This document shows, piece after piece, positions 23,194-31,780 of a stretch of 48,281 nt of DNA; the first letter of the stretch is position 1; each line of letters starts with the position of its first letter. Under the pieces are notes generated by a model, which did no database searches, was not told where the DNA came from, and was given only the letters and a program-made list of their open reading frames with translations. Where the stretch lies: positions 1-48,281 of the forward strand of contig JAHHQU010000009.1 in NCBI GenBank assembly GCA_020026225.1, read 5' to 3'. Position numbers and translations under genes: made by a program. Source of the DNA: Phocaeicola sp. Lineage in GTDB: Bacteria; Bacteroidota; Bacteroidia; Bacteroidales; Bacteroidaceae.

Positions 23194-25251
23194 TTATTTC
23201 TTGAGTTCAGGATAACTGATTCGCGTATGATACATGGTCTTCAATTTTTCTTTGAATACCCCTTTTACTAACGAAATATCCTTGAAAGTGATAGGGCATT
23301 CTTTGAAGAATCCATCTTGTACCTGGCTGTCAATGATTTTTTCTACCAAGTTAGAAATGCTTTCCTCTGTATATTCAGGAAGGCTTCGTGAAGCAGCTTC
23401 AACCGAGTCGGCCATCATCAGAATAGCCTGTTCCTTGGTAAACGGATTAGGGCCCGGATATTGGAATGCAGAGATGTCTACTTCTTCGTCCGGATGCTCA
23501 TTCTTGTATGAAATATAGAAGAATTTTGTGACACCGGCACCGTGATGGGTACGGATAAAATCTTTAATTACCTGCGGAAGATTGTATTTATCTGCCAGTT
23601 TCATGCCATCGGTGATATGGTTGATGACAATCTGTGCACTCTGTTTGTAGTCAAGCTGGTCGTGTGGATTCACTCCCGATTGATTTTCTGTAAAGAATGC
23701 GGGGTTCAGCATTTTTCCAATATCGTGATACATGGCACCTGTACGTACCAACTGGCTGTCGGCTTCAATACGATTGGCAGCGGCTGCTGTCAGGTTGGCC
23801 AATTGAAGCGAGTGCTGGAATGTGCCTGGTGCAACCTCTGACATCTCTCGCATCAGTTTGTTGTTGATGTTGGAGAGTTCGACCAAGGTTACGTTTGATG
23901 TAAATCCAAAAGTCTTTTCCAAGATGAAAAGCAGCGGATAAGTAAATAACAGCAACACACCGTTAATGACAAAACTGATATAAGTCTGCGTACTTAGCTG
24001 TGCTATACTGTTTACATGAATTAAATCGAGAGCCAGATACAACCCTGCATAAACGCCCGTAATAATCAGTGAACTTCGGAGCAACTGTGAACGCTGTGAA
24101 AGTTCACGCAGACTATAAATGCCAGCCATGCCGGCAGCAAGCTGCAATAGAATGAATTCATGCGGTGTACGCAACGGGATGGAACAAATTAAGATGGAAA
24201 TCACATGCGCCATGAAAGCGGTACGTGAGTCCAAGAAAATGCGAATAAGCATTGGAATCATTGCAAACGGAATGATATAAACGCTTAAGAAAGCGTGCTC
24301 TACCATAACGAAAGTCAGAATCGGGAACATGATGATGATGCCAAAGAGCAAATAAAGTTTGCCACGTGTATGATAATAATCCTCACGGAAAAGTTTCAGA
24401 TAAATCATAAACATCAGAATCAGGATAGAAGCAAACAGAATCTGACCGAAAAGTGTAAGACGTTTGCCCGTATTCGTTTCAGCTCGCTTGTCCCATTCTT
24501 TCCTTAGAGAGTTCAAGATATTGAACGTATGCTGGTCGATGATTTCGCCACGGTCGATAATCTTTTGGCCGCTCATCACATAGCCGGTAGCCCATGAAAT
24601 GCCCGACAGCAAATCTTGTTTTGCCGTTTCAGACTTTTCCGCATCGTAGCTCAGATTGGGAGTGATGTAATTATCCAGGTTGCAGCGCTGTAAAAGCAGC
24701 TTGTTGTAATTGATTGTGTCGGCATTCACCAGTTGCTCGTAAGCCTGTTTAATGGAATACGTCTCATCCAGTGCTTTCTCCTTTGATGTATTCTGGTCGA
24801 CTATCTGTAGCTTATTGATTTTATTCAGGCTCAGTTGGCTCATGTCATTCGGTGAAAGTATTCCCTTGTCGTAAATATCTTTCAACATTCTTTCCAAGTG
24901 TACCCGATAATGCGGATAAGGGATGATACGCACCAGACTGTCGGTATAATCTTTCTTGAAATTGAGGAGCATTTTTTCTCCGATTTCATTGTTGATATAG
25001 AAATACGGTGCATAAAAAGCCATGACACTATCTTGTTCTGCTTGTACCTGCTCATCTCCTTTGTAGATAGGGAAGTCGAAAGAAGCCTGTAAGAGCCCAT
25101 ATTTCCACGGCTTGTTCATTTCATACTGATAACTGAAGCTTCTTTCTTTAGGCATGAAGTAGACTATTGTCGCTACGGTCACCAAGAAAATGATGCACCG
25201 ATAAAAAAAATCTTTGTATTGGAATTCTCCTTCGCTTTGGAAACTTTTCAT
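23194..25251 (-). CDS. 7TM-HD family membrane phosphodiesterase (PgpH-like)
   Basis: A 685-residue membrane protein. One N-terminal membrane span (about residues 15-32) leads to an extracytoplasmic domain of about 220 residues, then seven hydrophobic spans (about 265-455) and a cytoplasmic HD domain with the metal-binding pair His509-Asp510 in MYHDIGK. This is the 7TMR-HD architecture of Listeria PgpH, which degrades cyclic di-AMP. A role as c-di-AMP phosphodiesterase, linked to osmotic and cell-wall control, is inferred from that family. It is divergent from gltX with both promoters in the 84-bp gap. Confidence 0.9.
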   Translation of the reverse strand: MKSFQSEGEFQYKDFFYRCIIFLVTVATIVYFMPKERSFSYQYEMNKPWKYGLLQASFDFPIYKGDEQVQAEQDSVMAFYAPYFYINNEIGEKMLLNFKKDYTDSLVRIIPYPHYRVHLERMLKDIYDKGILSPNDMSQLSLNKINKLQIVDQNTSKEKALDETYSIKQAYEQLVNADTINYNKLLLQRCNLDNYITPNLSYDAEKSETAKQDLLSGISWATGYVMSGQKIIDRGEIIDQHTFNILNSLRKEWDKRAETNTGKRLTLFGQILFASILILMFMIYLKLFREDYYHTRGKLYLLFGIIIMFPILTFVMVEHAFLSVYIIPFAMIPMLIRIFLDSRTAFMAHVISILICSIPLRTPHEFILLQLAAGMAGIYSLRELSQRSQLLRSSLIITGVYAGLYLALDLIHVNSIAQLSTQTYISFVINGVLLLFTYPLLFILEKTFGFTSNVTLVELSNINNKLMREMSEVAPGTFQHSLQLANLTAAAANRIEADSQLVRTGAMYHDIGKMLNPAFFTENQSGVNPHDQLDYKQSAQIVINHITDGMKLADKYNLPQVIKDFIRTHHGAGVTKFFYISYKNEHPDEEVDISAFQYPGPNPFTKEQAILMMADSVEAASRSLPEYTEESISNLVEKIIDSQVQDGFFKECPITFKDISLVKGVFKEKLKTMYHTRISYPELKK

Positions 25252-25271
25252 ATTACTTGATATTTTGAATG

Positions 25272-25279
25272 CAAAATAA
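25272..25279 (-). promoter_or_regulatory. Possible -7 element for the HD phosphodiesterase
   Basis: The minus strand reads TTATTTTG, one base from TAnnTTTG, about 20 bp upstream of the start codon. Support is weak. Confidence 0.35.
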
Positions 25280-25301
25280 GTAAAAAACGGGAAAAATAGA
25301 T

Positions 25302-25309
25302 TAATTTTG
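25302..25309 (+). promoter_or_regulatory. -7 element for gltX-waaA
   Basis: TAATTTTG matches TAnnTTTG, giving a start point near 25314 and a leader of about 22 nt before the ATG at 25336. Confidence 0.6.
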
Positions 25310-25335
25310 CATTATATTTTTAGTTGAAACACATT

Positions 25336-26853
25336 ATGGCTGAAAGAAAAGTAAGAGTCCGCTTTGCACCGAGTCCAACAGGTGCATTGCATATCGGCGG
25401 TGTGCGCACTGCCTTATACAATTATCTGTTCGCCCGCCAGCACGGGGGAGATATGATCTTCCGTATCGAAGATACCGATTCACATCGTTTTGTTCCTGGA
25501 GCAGAAGAGTATATCATTGAATCATTCAAGTGGTTAGGCATCAAATTTGATGAAGGTGTTAGCTTCGGTGGAAACTATGGTCCTTATCGTCAGTCGGAAC
25601 GTCGCGATATCTACAAGAAATATACAAAAGTTCTTTTGGATGCCGGTAAAGCTTATATCGCTTTCGATACTCCAGAGGAATTGGACGCAAAAAGACAAGA
25701 AATTCATAACTTCCAGTATGATGCTTCTACTCGTATGTCTATGCGCAACTCATTGACTATGAGTAAAGAAGAGGTAGATGCATTGATTGCGGAAGGTAAA
25801 CAATATGTGGTTCGCTTCAAGATTGAACCGAATGAAGATGTACATGTACACGATATCATCCGTGGTGAAGTAGTCATTAACTCTTCTATCTTGGATGATA
25901 AAGTTCTATATAAGTCGGCTGATGAACTTCCTACTTATCACTTGGCTAACATTGTAGACGACCATCTGATGGAAATCTCACACGTTATCCGTGGTGAGGA
26001 ATGGTTGCCTTCTGCACCGCTTCACGTACTTTTGTACCGTGCTTTCGGTTGGGAAGATACTATGCCTGAATTCGCTCATCTTCCTTTGCTGCTGAAGCCA
26101 GACGGTAATGGTAAATTGAGCAAACGTGATGGTGACCGTTTGGGATTCCCTGTATTCCCATTGGAATGGCATGATCCTAAGACCGGTGAAGTTTCTTCAG
26201 GTTACCGTGAATCAGGTTACTTGCCTGAAGCTGTTATCAACTTCTTGGCTCTGTTGGGCTGGAATCCAGGTAACGACCAAGAAATCATGTCGCTTGACGA
26301 ACTTGTAAAATTGTTCGACCTGCACCGCTGTAGCAAAGCAGGTGCTAAGTTCGACTACGAAAAGGGTAAATGGTTCAACCATGAATACATTCTGTTGAAG
26401 AGCGACGAAGAAATAGCTAACCTCTTCCTTCCTATCTTGAAGGAACACGGTATCGAAACTCCGATGGACAAAGTAGTGACTGTAGTAGGCTTGATGAAAG
26501 GTCGTGTAAGTTTCGTGAAGGAATTATGGGATACTTGCAAGTTCTTCTTCGTAGCTCCAGAGGAATATGATGCCAAGACCGTAAAGAAACGTTGGAAAGA
26601 AGACTCAGCAGAACGTATGACAGAATTGGCTGCCTTACTTGAATCGTTGGATGACTTCTCACTCGAGCATCAGGAAGAAGTTGTTATGAAATGGATTGAA
26701 GATAAAGGTTACCACATGGGTAACATCATGAATGCCTTCCGCTTGACATTGGTCGGTGAAGGAAAGGGACCTCATATGTTTGATATTACCGCAGTATTAG
26801 GTAAAGAGGAAACAATCAAGCGCATGCGCCGAGCTATTGAGGTGCTCAAATAA
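25336..26853 (+). CDS. gltX: Glutamate-tRNA ligase
   Basis: A 505-residue class I aminoacyl-tRNA synthetase that charges tRNA-Glu with glutamate. The start is MAERKVRVRFAPSPTGALHIGG, with the HIGH-type motif as HIGG. The KMSKS-type motif is KLSKR in GNGKLSKRDGDRLGFPV at about residues 260-276. The anticodon-binding C-terminal half is complete. I chose the ATG at 25336 over an in-frame TTG four codons earlier because it gives the family's usual N-terminus. The stop is 8 bp before waaA, so the two are probably co-transcribed. Confidence 0.97.
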   Translation: MAERKVRVRFAPSPTGALHIGGVRTALYNYLFARQHGGDMIFRIEDTDSHRFVPGAEEYIIESFKWLGIKFDEGVSFGGNYGPYRQSERRDIYKKYTKVLLDAGKAYIAFDTPEELDAKRQEIHNFQYDASTRMSMRNSLTMSKEEVDALIAEGKQYVVRFKIEPNEDVHVHDIIRGEVVINSSILDDKVLYKSADELPTYHLANIVDDHLMEISHVIRGEEWLPSAPLHVLLYRAFGWEDTMPEFAHLPLLLKPDGNGKLSKRDGDRLGFPVFPLEWHDPKTGEVSSGYRESGYLPEAVINFLALLGWNPGNDQEIMSLDELVKLFDLHRCSKAGAKFDYEKGKWFNHEYILLKSDEEIANLFLPILKEHGIETPMDKVVTVVGLMKGRVSFVKELWDTCKFFFVAPEEYDAKTVKKRWKEDSAERMTELAALLESLDDFSLEHQEEVVMKWIEDKGYHMGNIMNAFRLTLVGEGKGPHMFDITAVLGKEETIKRMRRAIEVLK

Positions 26854-26861
26854 GAAAAAGC

Positions 26862-28082
26862 ATGATTTATAATATCTTTATCTACCTTTATATCAGTGCA
26901 GTTCGATTGGCTGCACTGTTCAACAAGAAAGTTGCGAAGATGTGGAAAGGTGAAAATGAAGCTTTCAGCATCTTAAAGAAACAAATAGATTCTTCCGCAA
27001 AATACCTTTGGTTTCATGCGGCCTCTTTGGGTGAATTTGAACAAGGCAGGCCGTTGATTGAGGAAATTCGCAAGAAATATCCTCAGTACAAAATTCTGCT
27101 GACTTTCTTTTCACCTTCTGGTTATGAGGTAAGAAAAGATTATAAAGGGGCCGATGTGGTATGTTATCTTCCTTTGGACACACCACGCAATGTGTTGCGT
27201 TTCTTGGATTTGGCACGCCCTTATATGGCTTTCTTTATAAAGTATGAGTTCTGGAAAAACTATTTGGATGAAATGCGTGTCAGAAATATTCCTGTCTATA
27301 GCGTTTCACCGATATTCCGAAAGGAACAGATCTTTTTCCGTTGGTATGGAAGCGGTTATGCCAAGGTCTTGAAGAATTTCACTCATTTGTTCGTCCAAAA
27401 CCAAGAATCAGTGGAATTGCTGGAACAAATAGGGGTGAAGAACACAACCGTTGTTGGCGATACCCGATTTGACCGTGTGTTGGAAATATGCCAGCAGGCG
27501 AAGGAACTGCCTTTGGTAGAAATGTTCAAGGGAACAGCAACCACTTTAGTGGCAGGAAGTTCATGGGCTCCAGATGAAGATATTTTCATTCCGTATTTCA
27601 ATGCACATCCGGAAATGAAATTGATTATAGCTCCTCATGTCATCAATGATGAGCATCTGAAGGAGATAAAGAGCAAGTTGACTCGTCCGGTCGTTTGTTA
27701 TTCACAGGCTACGGAAGCGTCTCTGCGTAATGCCGATTGCTTGATCATTGATTGTTTTGGATTGCTTTCTTCCATTTACCGTTATGGTGAAATAGCCTAT
27801 ATCGGTGGAGGGTTCGGAGTGAGTATTCATAACACGTTAGAGGCAGCAGTTTACGGAATGCCGGTTGTTTTCGGACCTAACAACAAGAAGTTTATGGAGG
27901 CACAGGGTTTGAAAGCTTGCAAAGGCGGCTTTGAGATTCAAGGAGCCGACGACTTCAATGCTTTGATGGACAAGTTCCTTACTGATTATGGCTTCTTGGA
28001 TAAGTCAGGAAAAAAATCAGGCAATTTCGTTCGTGACAATGCTGGGGCATTGGAGAAAATCATGAAGGTAGTACGCTTATAA
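26862..28082 (+). CDS. waaA: 3-deoxy-D-manno-octulosonic acid (Kdo) transferase
   Basis: A 406-residue GT30 glycosyltransferase that adds Kdo from CMP-Kdo to lipid A precursor at the inner membrane. A hydrophobic N-terminal anchor (MIYNIFIYLYISAVRLAALF) is followed by the conserved WFHAASLGEFEQGRPLIEEI and LTFFSPSGYEV. The C-terminal donor-binding domain has AYIGGGFGVSIHNTLEAAVYGMPVVFGP. Length and motifs are normal for the family. The gene starts 8 bp after gltX and ends at a strong terminator. Confidence 0.95.
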   Translation: MIYNIFIYLYISAVRLAALFNKKVAKMWKGENEAFSILKKQIDSSAKYLWFHAASLGEFEQGRPLIEEIRKKYPQYKILLTFFSPSGYEVRKDYKGADVVCYLPLDTPRNVLRFLDLARPYMAFFIKYEFWKNYLDEMRVRNIPVYSVSPIFRKEQIFFRWYGSGYAKVLKNFTHLFVQNQESVELLEQIGVKNTTVVGDTRFDRVLEICQQAKELPLVEMFKGTATTLVAGSSWAPDEDIFIPYFNAHPEMKLIIAPHVINDEHLKEIKSKLTRPVVCYSQATEASLRNADCLIIDCFGLLSSIYRYGEIAYIGGGFGVSIHNTLEAAVYGMPVVFGPNNKKFMEAQGLKACKGGFEIQGADDFNALMDKFLTDYGFLDKSGKKSGNFVRDNAGALEKIMKVVRL

Positions 28083-28110
28083 AAGGCTGTTTTTATAAAC
28101 CATTCAAATA

Positions 28111-28167
28111 AGAAGAGAGGTGGAATGATACCTGCAATTGCAGATATTGTCCCACCTCTTCTTTTTT
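28111..28167 (+). terminator. Terminator of the gltX-waaA operon
   Basis: A long imperfect stem (AGAGAGGTGG side against CCACCTCTTCT side) encloses the palindrome CTGCAATTGCAG and is followed by a run of T. Confidence 0.85.
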
Positions 28168-28215
28168 AGGCCGGATGATTACTTGTCTTGATTTTAAGAT
28201 ATGAAAAAATAGAGT

Positions 28216-28223
28216 TATATTTG
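28216..28223 (+). promoter_or_regulatory. -7 element for the GH110 gene
   Basis: TATATTTG matches TAnnTTTG, about 23 bp before the ATG at 28247. The -33 region has CTTG rather than TTTG. Confidence 0.55.
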
Positions 28224-28246
28224 TTTGCTAACTAAACCTATAAAAA

Positions 28247-30019
28247 ATGAAAAGATTTGTTACCTCTCTATTCTTATTGGTCTGTTCTCTGTCTTTCGTT
28301 CTGGCACAGTCTCAGAATTTTGAGATGTCGAAGTACGGGATTCGACCGGGAAACAAAACCAATTTGTCTGCCAAAATGCAGAAAACCATCCAAAAGATAC
28401 GTAAAGAAGCTGCAGGAAGTCCTGTCGTCTTACAGTTTGAAGAAGGTCAATACCACTTTTATCCGAAAGGTGCTGCCCTGCGGGAATATTATATATCCAA
28501 TCACGATCAGACAAACCCCAAATATGTGGGCATTGCTTTAGAAGATTTCTCTAATCTAACCTTGGAAGGAAATGGAGCGGAATTTATTTTCCATGGTGTG
28601 ATGCTGCCACTTTCATTACTTCGTTCTACCGATTGTACCTTGAAGAACTTCAGCATCGATTTTGCTGATCCGCAGATTCTACAGGTGAAAGTTCTGAAGA
28701 ATACGGAAGAGGGCATTACTTTTCAACCGGCACCTTGGGTAAACTGCCGAATCTCAAAAGATCAGTTCTTTGAAGGTTATGGAGAAGGATGGAACGTCCG
28801 TCCGGGTACTGGCATTGCTTTTGAGGAAGAAACCAAGCATGTCGTATATCGTACCAGTGACTTGGCCATTTCCACGAAAGGAGTTAAAGAAATAGAAAAA
28901 GGAGTGTTTTATGCTCCAGAATGGAAAGATGAACGCTTGATTCCGGGAACTGTCATTGCGATGAGAGATTATGCCCGCCCTACTCCTGGAATATTCCTTT
29001 CACATAATAAGAATACGCAGATTCAGCAGGTAAAGGTGCATTATGCCTATGGAATGGGACTTTTGGCGCAACTTTGTGAGAATATCACATTGGATGGATT
29101 CGGTGTTTGCTTGAGAGGAGATGACGATCCTCGTTATTTTACAACACAAGCAGATGCCACTCATTTCTCCAGTTGCAAAGGCATGATTCGTTCAGTCGAC
29201 GGACTTTATGAAGGAATGATGGATGATGCCATCAATATTCATGGTACTTACCTTAAACTGATTTCTAAAGTGGATGAACGTACGTATGTAGGCCGATACA
29301 TGCATCCGCAGGCTTGGGGATTCGATTGGGGCTTCAAGGGAGATTCTGTTCAGTTCGTTCGTTCACAAACCATGGAGTTGGTGGACGGACATTATGCCGT
29401 CACAGCCATTGTTCCGAATGACCAGCAGGAAGTGCAGGGATCGAAGGAATTCAAGATCACTTTTGACCGTCCCGTACAAGGAATAGAGCTGACTGCCAGC
29501 AGTTACGGAATTGAGAACCTGACTTGGACTCCGGAAGTATACTTTGCAGGAAATACCATTCGCAACAATCGTGCGCGTGGTTCCTTGTTCAGTACCCCGA
29601 AGAAGACGGTTGTAGAGAATAATGTATTTGATCATACTTCCGGTACGGCTATCTTGCTTTGTGGTGATTGTAACGGTTGGTTTGAAACAGGTGCTTGTAG
29701 AGAAGTGGTGATCCGTAATAACAAGTTCATCAACGCACTGACCAATATGTTCCAGTTTACGAATGCGGTGATTTCCATCTATCCAGAAATTCCGAATTTG
29801 AAAGATCAGGTAAAATACTTCCACGGAGGTAAGAAAGGAACCATTCGCATAGAGAACAATCAGTTCGATATGTTTGACACGCCTGTATTGTACGCCAAAT
29901 CTGTGGATGGATTGGTCTTTAAAAATAATGTAATCCGCAAGAATGATTCCTATAAACCGTTCCACTGGAATCAGAACCGCTTCTTGTTGGAAAAGGTTAC
30001 CAATGTGGAGATAGAATAA
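28247..30019 (+). CDS. GH110 alpha-1,3-galactosidase
   Basis: A 590-residue secreted right-handed parallel beta-helix protein with a signal peptide ending VLAQS (about residue 21). The segment starting FEMSKYGIRPGNKTNLSAKM, the ISNHDQTNPKYVGIALEDFSNLTLEG block, and the acidic motifs RGDDDPRY and MMDDAINIHGTY match what I know of Bacteroides GH110 enzymes. GH110 enzymes are inverting and remove terminal alpha-1,3-galactose from blood-group-B or linear alpha-Gal structures. Subfamily A (branched B antigen only) and B (both) cannot be told apart by eye. It is a single gene between two terminators, with no sugar-binding module. Its role would be trimming host mucin glycans. Confidence 0.85.
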   Translation: MKRFVTSLFLLVCSLSFVLAQSQNFEMSKYGIRPGNKTNLSAKMQKTIQKIRKEAAGSPVVLQFEEGQYHFYPKGAALREYYISNHDQTNPKYVGIALEDFSNLTLEGNGAEFIFHGVMLPLSLLRSTDCTLKNFSIDFADPQILQVKVLKNTEEGITFQPAPWVNCRISKDQFFEGYGEGWNVRPGTGIAFEEETKHVVYRTSDLAISTKGVKEIEKGVFYAPEWKDERLIPGTVIAMRDYARPTPGIFLSHNKNTQIQQVKVHYAYGMGLLAQLCENITLDGFGVCLRGDDDPRYFTTQADATHFSSCKGMIRSVDGLYEGMMDDAINIHGTYLKLISKVDERTYVGRYMHPQAWGFDWGFKGDSVQFVRSQTMELVDGHYAVTAIVPNDQQEVQGSKEFKITFDRPVQGIELTASSYGIENLTWTPEVYFAGNTIRNNRARGSLFSTPKKTVVENNVFDHTSGTAILLCGDCNGWFETGACREVVIRNNKFINALTNMFQFTNAVISIYPEIPNLKDQVKYFHGGKKGTIRIENNQFDMFDTPVLYAKSVDGLVFKNNVIRKNDSYKPFHWNQNRFLLEKVTNVEIE

Positions 30020-30037
30020 AATAGTTTGCAGTTTATA

Positions 30038-30088
30038 AAATCTCCCGCTATCTGATTGTGATTAGGCAATCGGATAACGGGAGATTTT
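30038..30088. terminator. Bidirectional terminator between GH110 and thioredoxin-like genes
   Basis: A stem of about 22 bp with two mismatches or G-T pairs (about 30038-30059 with 30068-30088) starts with A-rich and ends with T-rich sequence. It lies between two convergent genes. Confidence 0.85.
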
Positions 30089-30119
30089 CTATAGTTTTGA
30101 TTCCATGAAAGTTATAAAC

Positions 30120-31340
30120 CTATTTCTTTCTAGGTTTTCTTTTCAAATCATCAGGTCTTTGTGAGTATTCTTTTTTACCTATTGTAGGTTCTTCTAAAAT
30201 TTGTGCAGGAATCTTTTTTCCGGAAGCAGAAACTCTCTTTATCATATCTTCCAAAGCGGTAGCGTATTCAAAATGAATGTGAGAATCTTCTCTATCTTTA
30301 TTGTTGTATGCAATATATCTTAAATATTCCACACATTTGAAGAACCAATTGTCTGGCATTTCCTTAGAATACATTGGACTGATACGAGTAATGAATTTTA
30401 ATTTGTCAATAACTTTTTGCTGGTCCATTTGAGGATTAGCAATAAGTGCGTCAATGCGACGAATAGCATCGTCATATTTGTTCGTTCGGATTGCCTGATT
30501 AACACGAATGAATTCGCAATTCATTGTCTTGTCTTCAAAGTTGCACAGGCTTTCAATTTCTTCTAGGTCACCATATTGAGTTTCTTTACTTAATTTCGCA
30601 TCAACAGCTTCTTTTCCAAATAAAGAGCAGAATTGGTCGTAATTAGTAGAAACTTCTTTCAAATAAGGAGTGATTCCTTGAATCGCTTGGTCGAATACAT
30701 TCCATACTTTTGGGTCTGTTAACTTAGCCCCTCCCTTGATCAACTCATCAAAAGCTGTTGAAACATTCTTTTGTGCATAAATGGAATTATGGTAAATGAT
30801 ATAGTCCATTAAAAAATCAGCTTCTCGATTCCCTTTCTGGTAAGTTTCTTCTAAATATATAGAACGGCGGGTAGGAATCATCGCACTTTCACCGGTATAG
30901 ATGAATTGTTTGTCTGTTTGGCGGCTTTGACTTCTATGTACTACTTCTTCTGTGGTAGGGTCGATGAAAACGTAAGTTGGGAAGCTGCGTACTTTATATT
31001 TTTTTGCGAGTTCGATTCCTTCTCCATTTTCTGTATCGATTTTTGCACAAACAAAGTTTTTATTGTAAAAGGCACCTACATTGGGCTGAGTAAATACTGT
31101 CTTAGCCATGTTATAGCAAGGGCCGCACCATTGTGTATAGAAGTCTACGAAAACTAATTTGTTTTCAGCCTTTGCTTTTTTTACGATATCTGCCCATGAG
31201 TCGTGGTTGAAATGGATTCCGTAATTGTCTGACTGAATGATTTCTGTTCCAGTATTTGAGGTTGGTGTACAAGAAGAGGTAAAAGTTGCTGTAAGAGCAC
31301 ATGCTAATAGCCCCCCGACAAGAAAAAATCTTCTTTTCAT
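30120..31340 (-). CDS. Thioredoxin-fold lipoprotein
   Basis: A 406-residue envelope lipoprotein (lipobox ends at Cys24, FTSSC). Residues about 45-160 are a thioredoxin domain with WCGPC at 71-75 (redox Cys72 and Cys75) and the cis-proline segment SFPTYVFID. The following 240 residues are helical and unlike standard thioredoxins (MDYIIYHNSIYAQKN, then IRRIDALIANPQMD). It should reduce or form disulfides in the periplasm. It is divergent from a SusC gene, 440 bp away, and its codon use is as AT-rich as that of SusC and SusD. The partner protein is unknown. Confidence 0.88.
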   Translation of the reverse strand: MKRRFFLVGGLLACALTATFTSSCTPTSNTGTEIIQSDNYGIHFNHDSWADIVKKAKAENKLVFVDFYTQWCGPCYNMAKTVFTQPNVGAFYNKNFVCAKIDTENGEGIELAKKYKVRSFPTYVFIDPTTEEVVHRSQSRQTDKQFIYTGESAMIPTRRSIYLEETYQKGNREADFLMDYIIYHNSIYAQKNVSTAFDELIKGGAKLTDPKVWNVFDQAIQGITPYLKEVSTNYDQFCSLFGKEAVDAKLSKETQYGDLEEIESLCNFEDKTMNCEFIRVNQAIRTNKYDDAIRRIDALIANPQMDQQKVIDKLKFITRISPMYSKEMPDNWFFKCVEYLRYIAYNNKDREDSHIHFEYATALEDMIKRVSASGKKIPAQILEEPTIGKKEYSQRPDDLKRKPRKK

Positions 31341-31373
31341 TTTATCTGTATGGTTTTAGTGAGTAATAGTTTA

Positions 31374-31381
31374 CAAATGTA
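31374..31381 (-). promoter_or_regulatory. -7 element for the thioredoxin-like gene
   Basis: The minus strand reads TACATTTG, an exact match to TAnnTTTG, 34-41 bp upstream of the start codon. The -33 position lacks a clean TTTG. Confidence 0.5.
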
Positions 31382-31736
31382 GGGTTAAAAAAATAAATAT
31401 GAAAATAAATATGAAGTATGTAAGTGAAATTAATAACATGAAAATCTCTTTTATGTAAGTAAATATCTAAGAACAGGTAAAAACGTTAGGATAAAGAGCT
31501 TTTTCTGAATGGAGCAATTACTCTGTGGCAAGCGGTATGCACGTGAAAATGCTTTTAGTGTTTAAAGGTTTTTCATACGAATATTTTTCGTGTGATGATT
31601 AGTGAAAATACATATTTACAATCTTGGATATTAAGATATTAAGTTTAATTTTTGTCTATTTTTTGAGGTAAAGGCCCAAAGTGATTGTTTATGCAAAAAA
31701 TATAGGCGGCTTAGGGCATTTTTATTGGTGGAATTT

Positions 31737-31758
31737 ACATTCAATCGTATTTGAATGT
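31737..31758. promoter_or_regulatory. Inverted repeat upstream of susC
   Basis: ACATTCAA and TTGAATGT are perfect 8-bp inverted copies around a 6-bp spacer, ending 22 bp before the SusC start. It could be an operator or a small leader hairpin. Confidence 0.5.
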
Positions 31759-31780
31759 GGTGAAATAAATATAATTAAAT

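Larger units (their letters stand above)
31341..31780. other. 440-bp AT-rich divergent control region between thioredoxin-like and SusC genes
   Basis: No coding sequence is evident. It holds the promoter of the leftward thioredoxin-like gene at its left end, a tandem GATATTAA repeat near 31628-31643, and an 8-bp inverted repeat just before SusC. I found no exact TAnnTTTG for SusC, so that gene may use another sigma factor or an activator. Confidence 0.6.

Noticed and set aside
23086..23271. A 61-codon frame after the maturase terminator
   Set aside because: It overlaps the end of the HD phosphodiesterase antisense, has no promoter, and resembles no protein family.
25324..25335. TTG start for gltX
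   Set aside because: The ATG at 25336 gives the standard GltX N-terminus and fits the promoter spacing.
28120..28167. Riboswitch between waaA and GH110
   Set aside because: The structure is a plain terminator stem around a short palindrome followed by a T-run, with no larger conserved fold.
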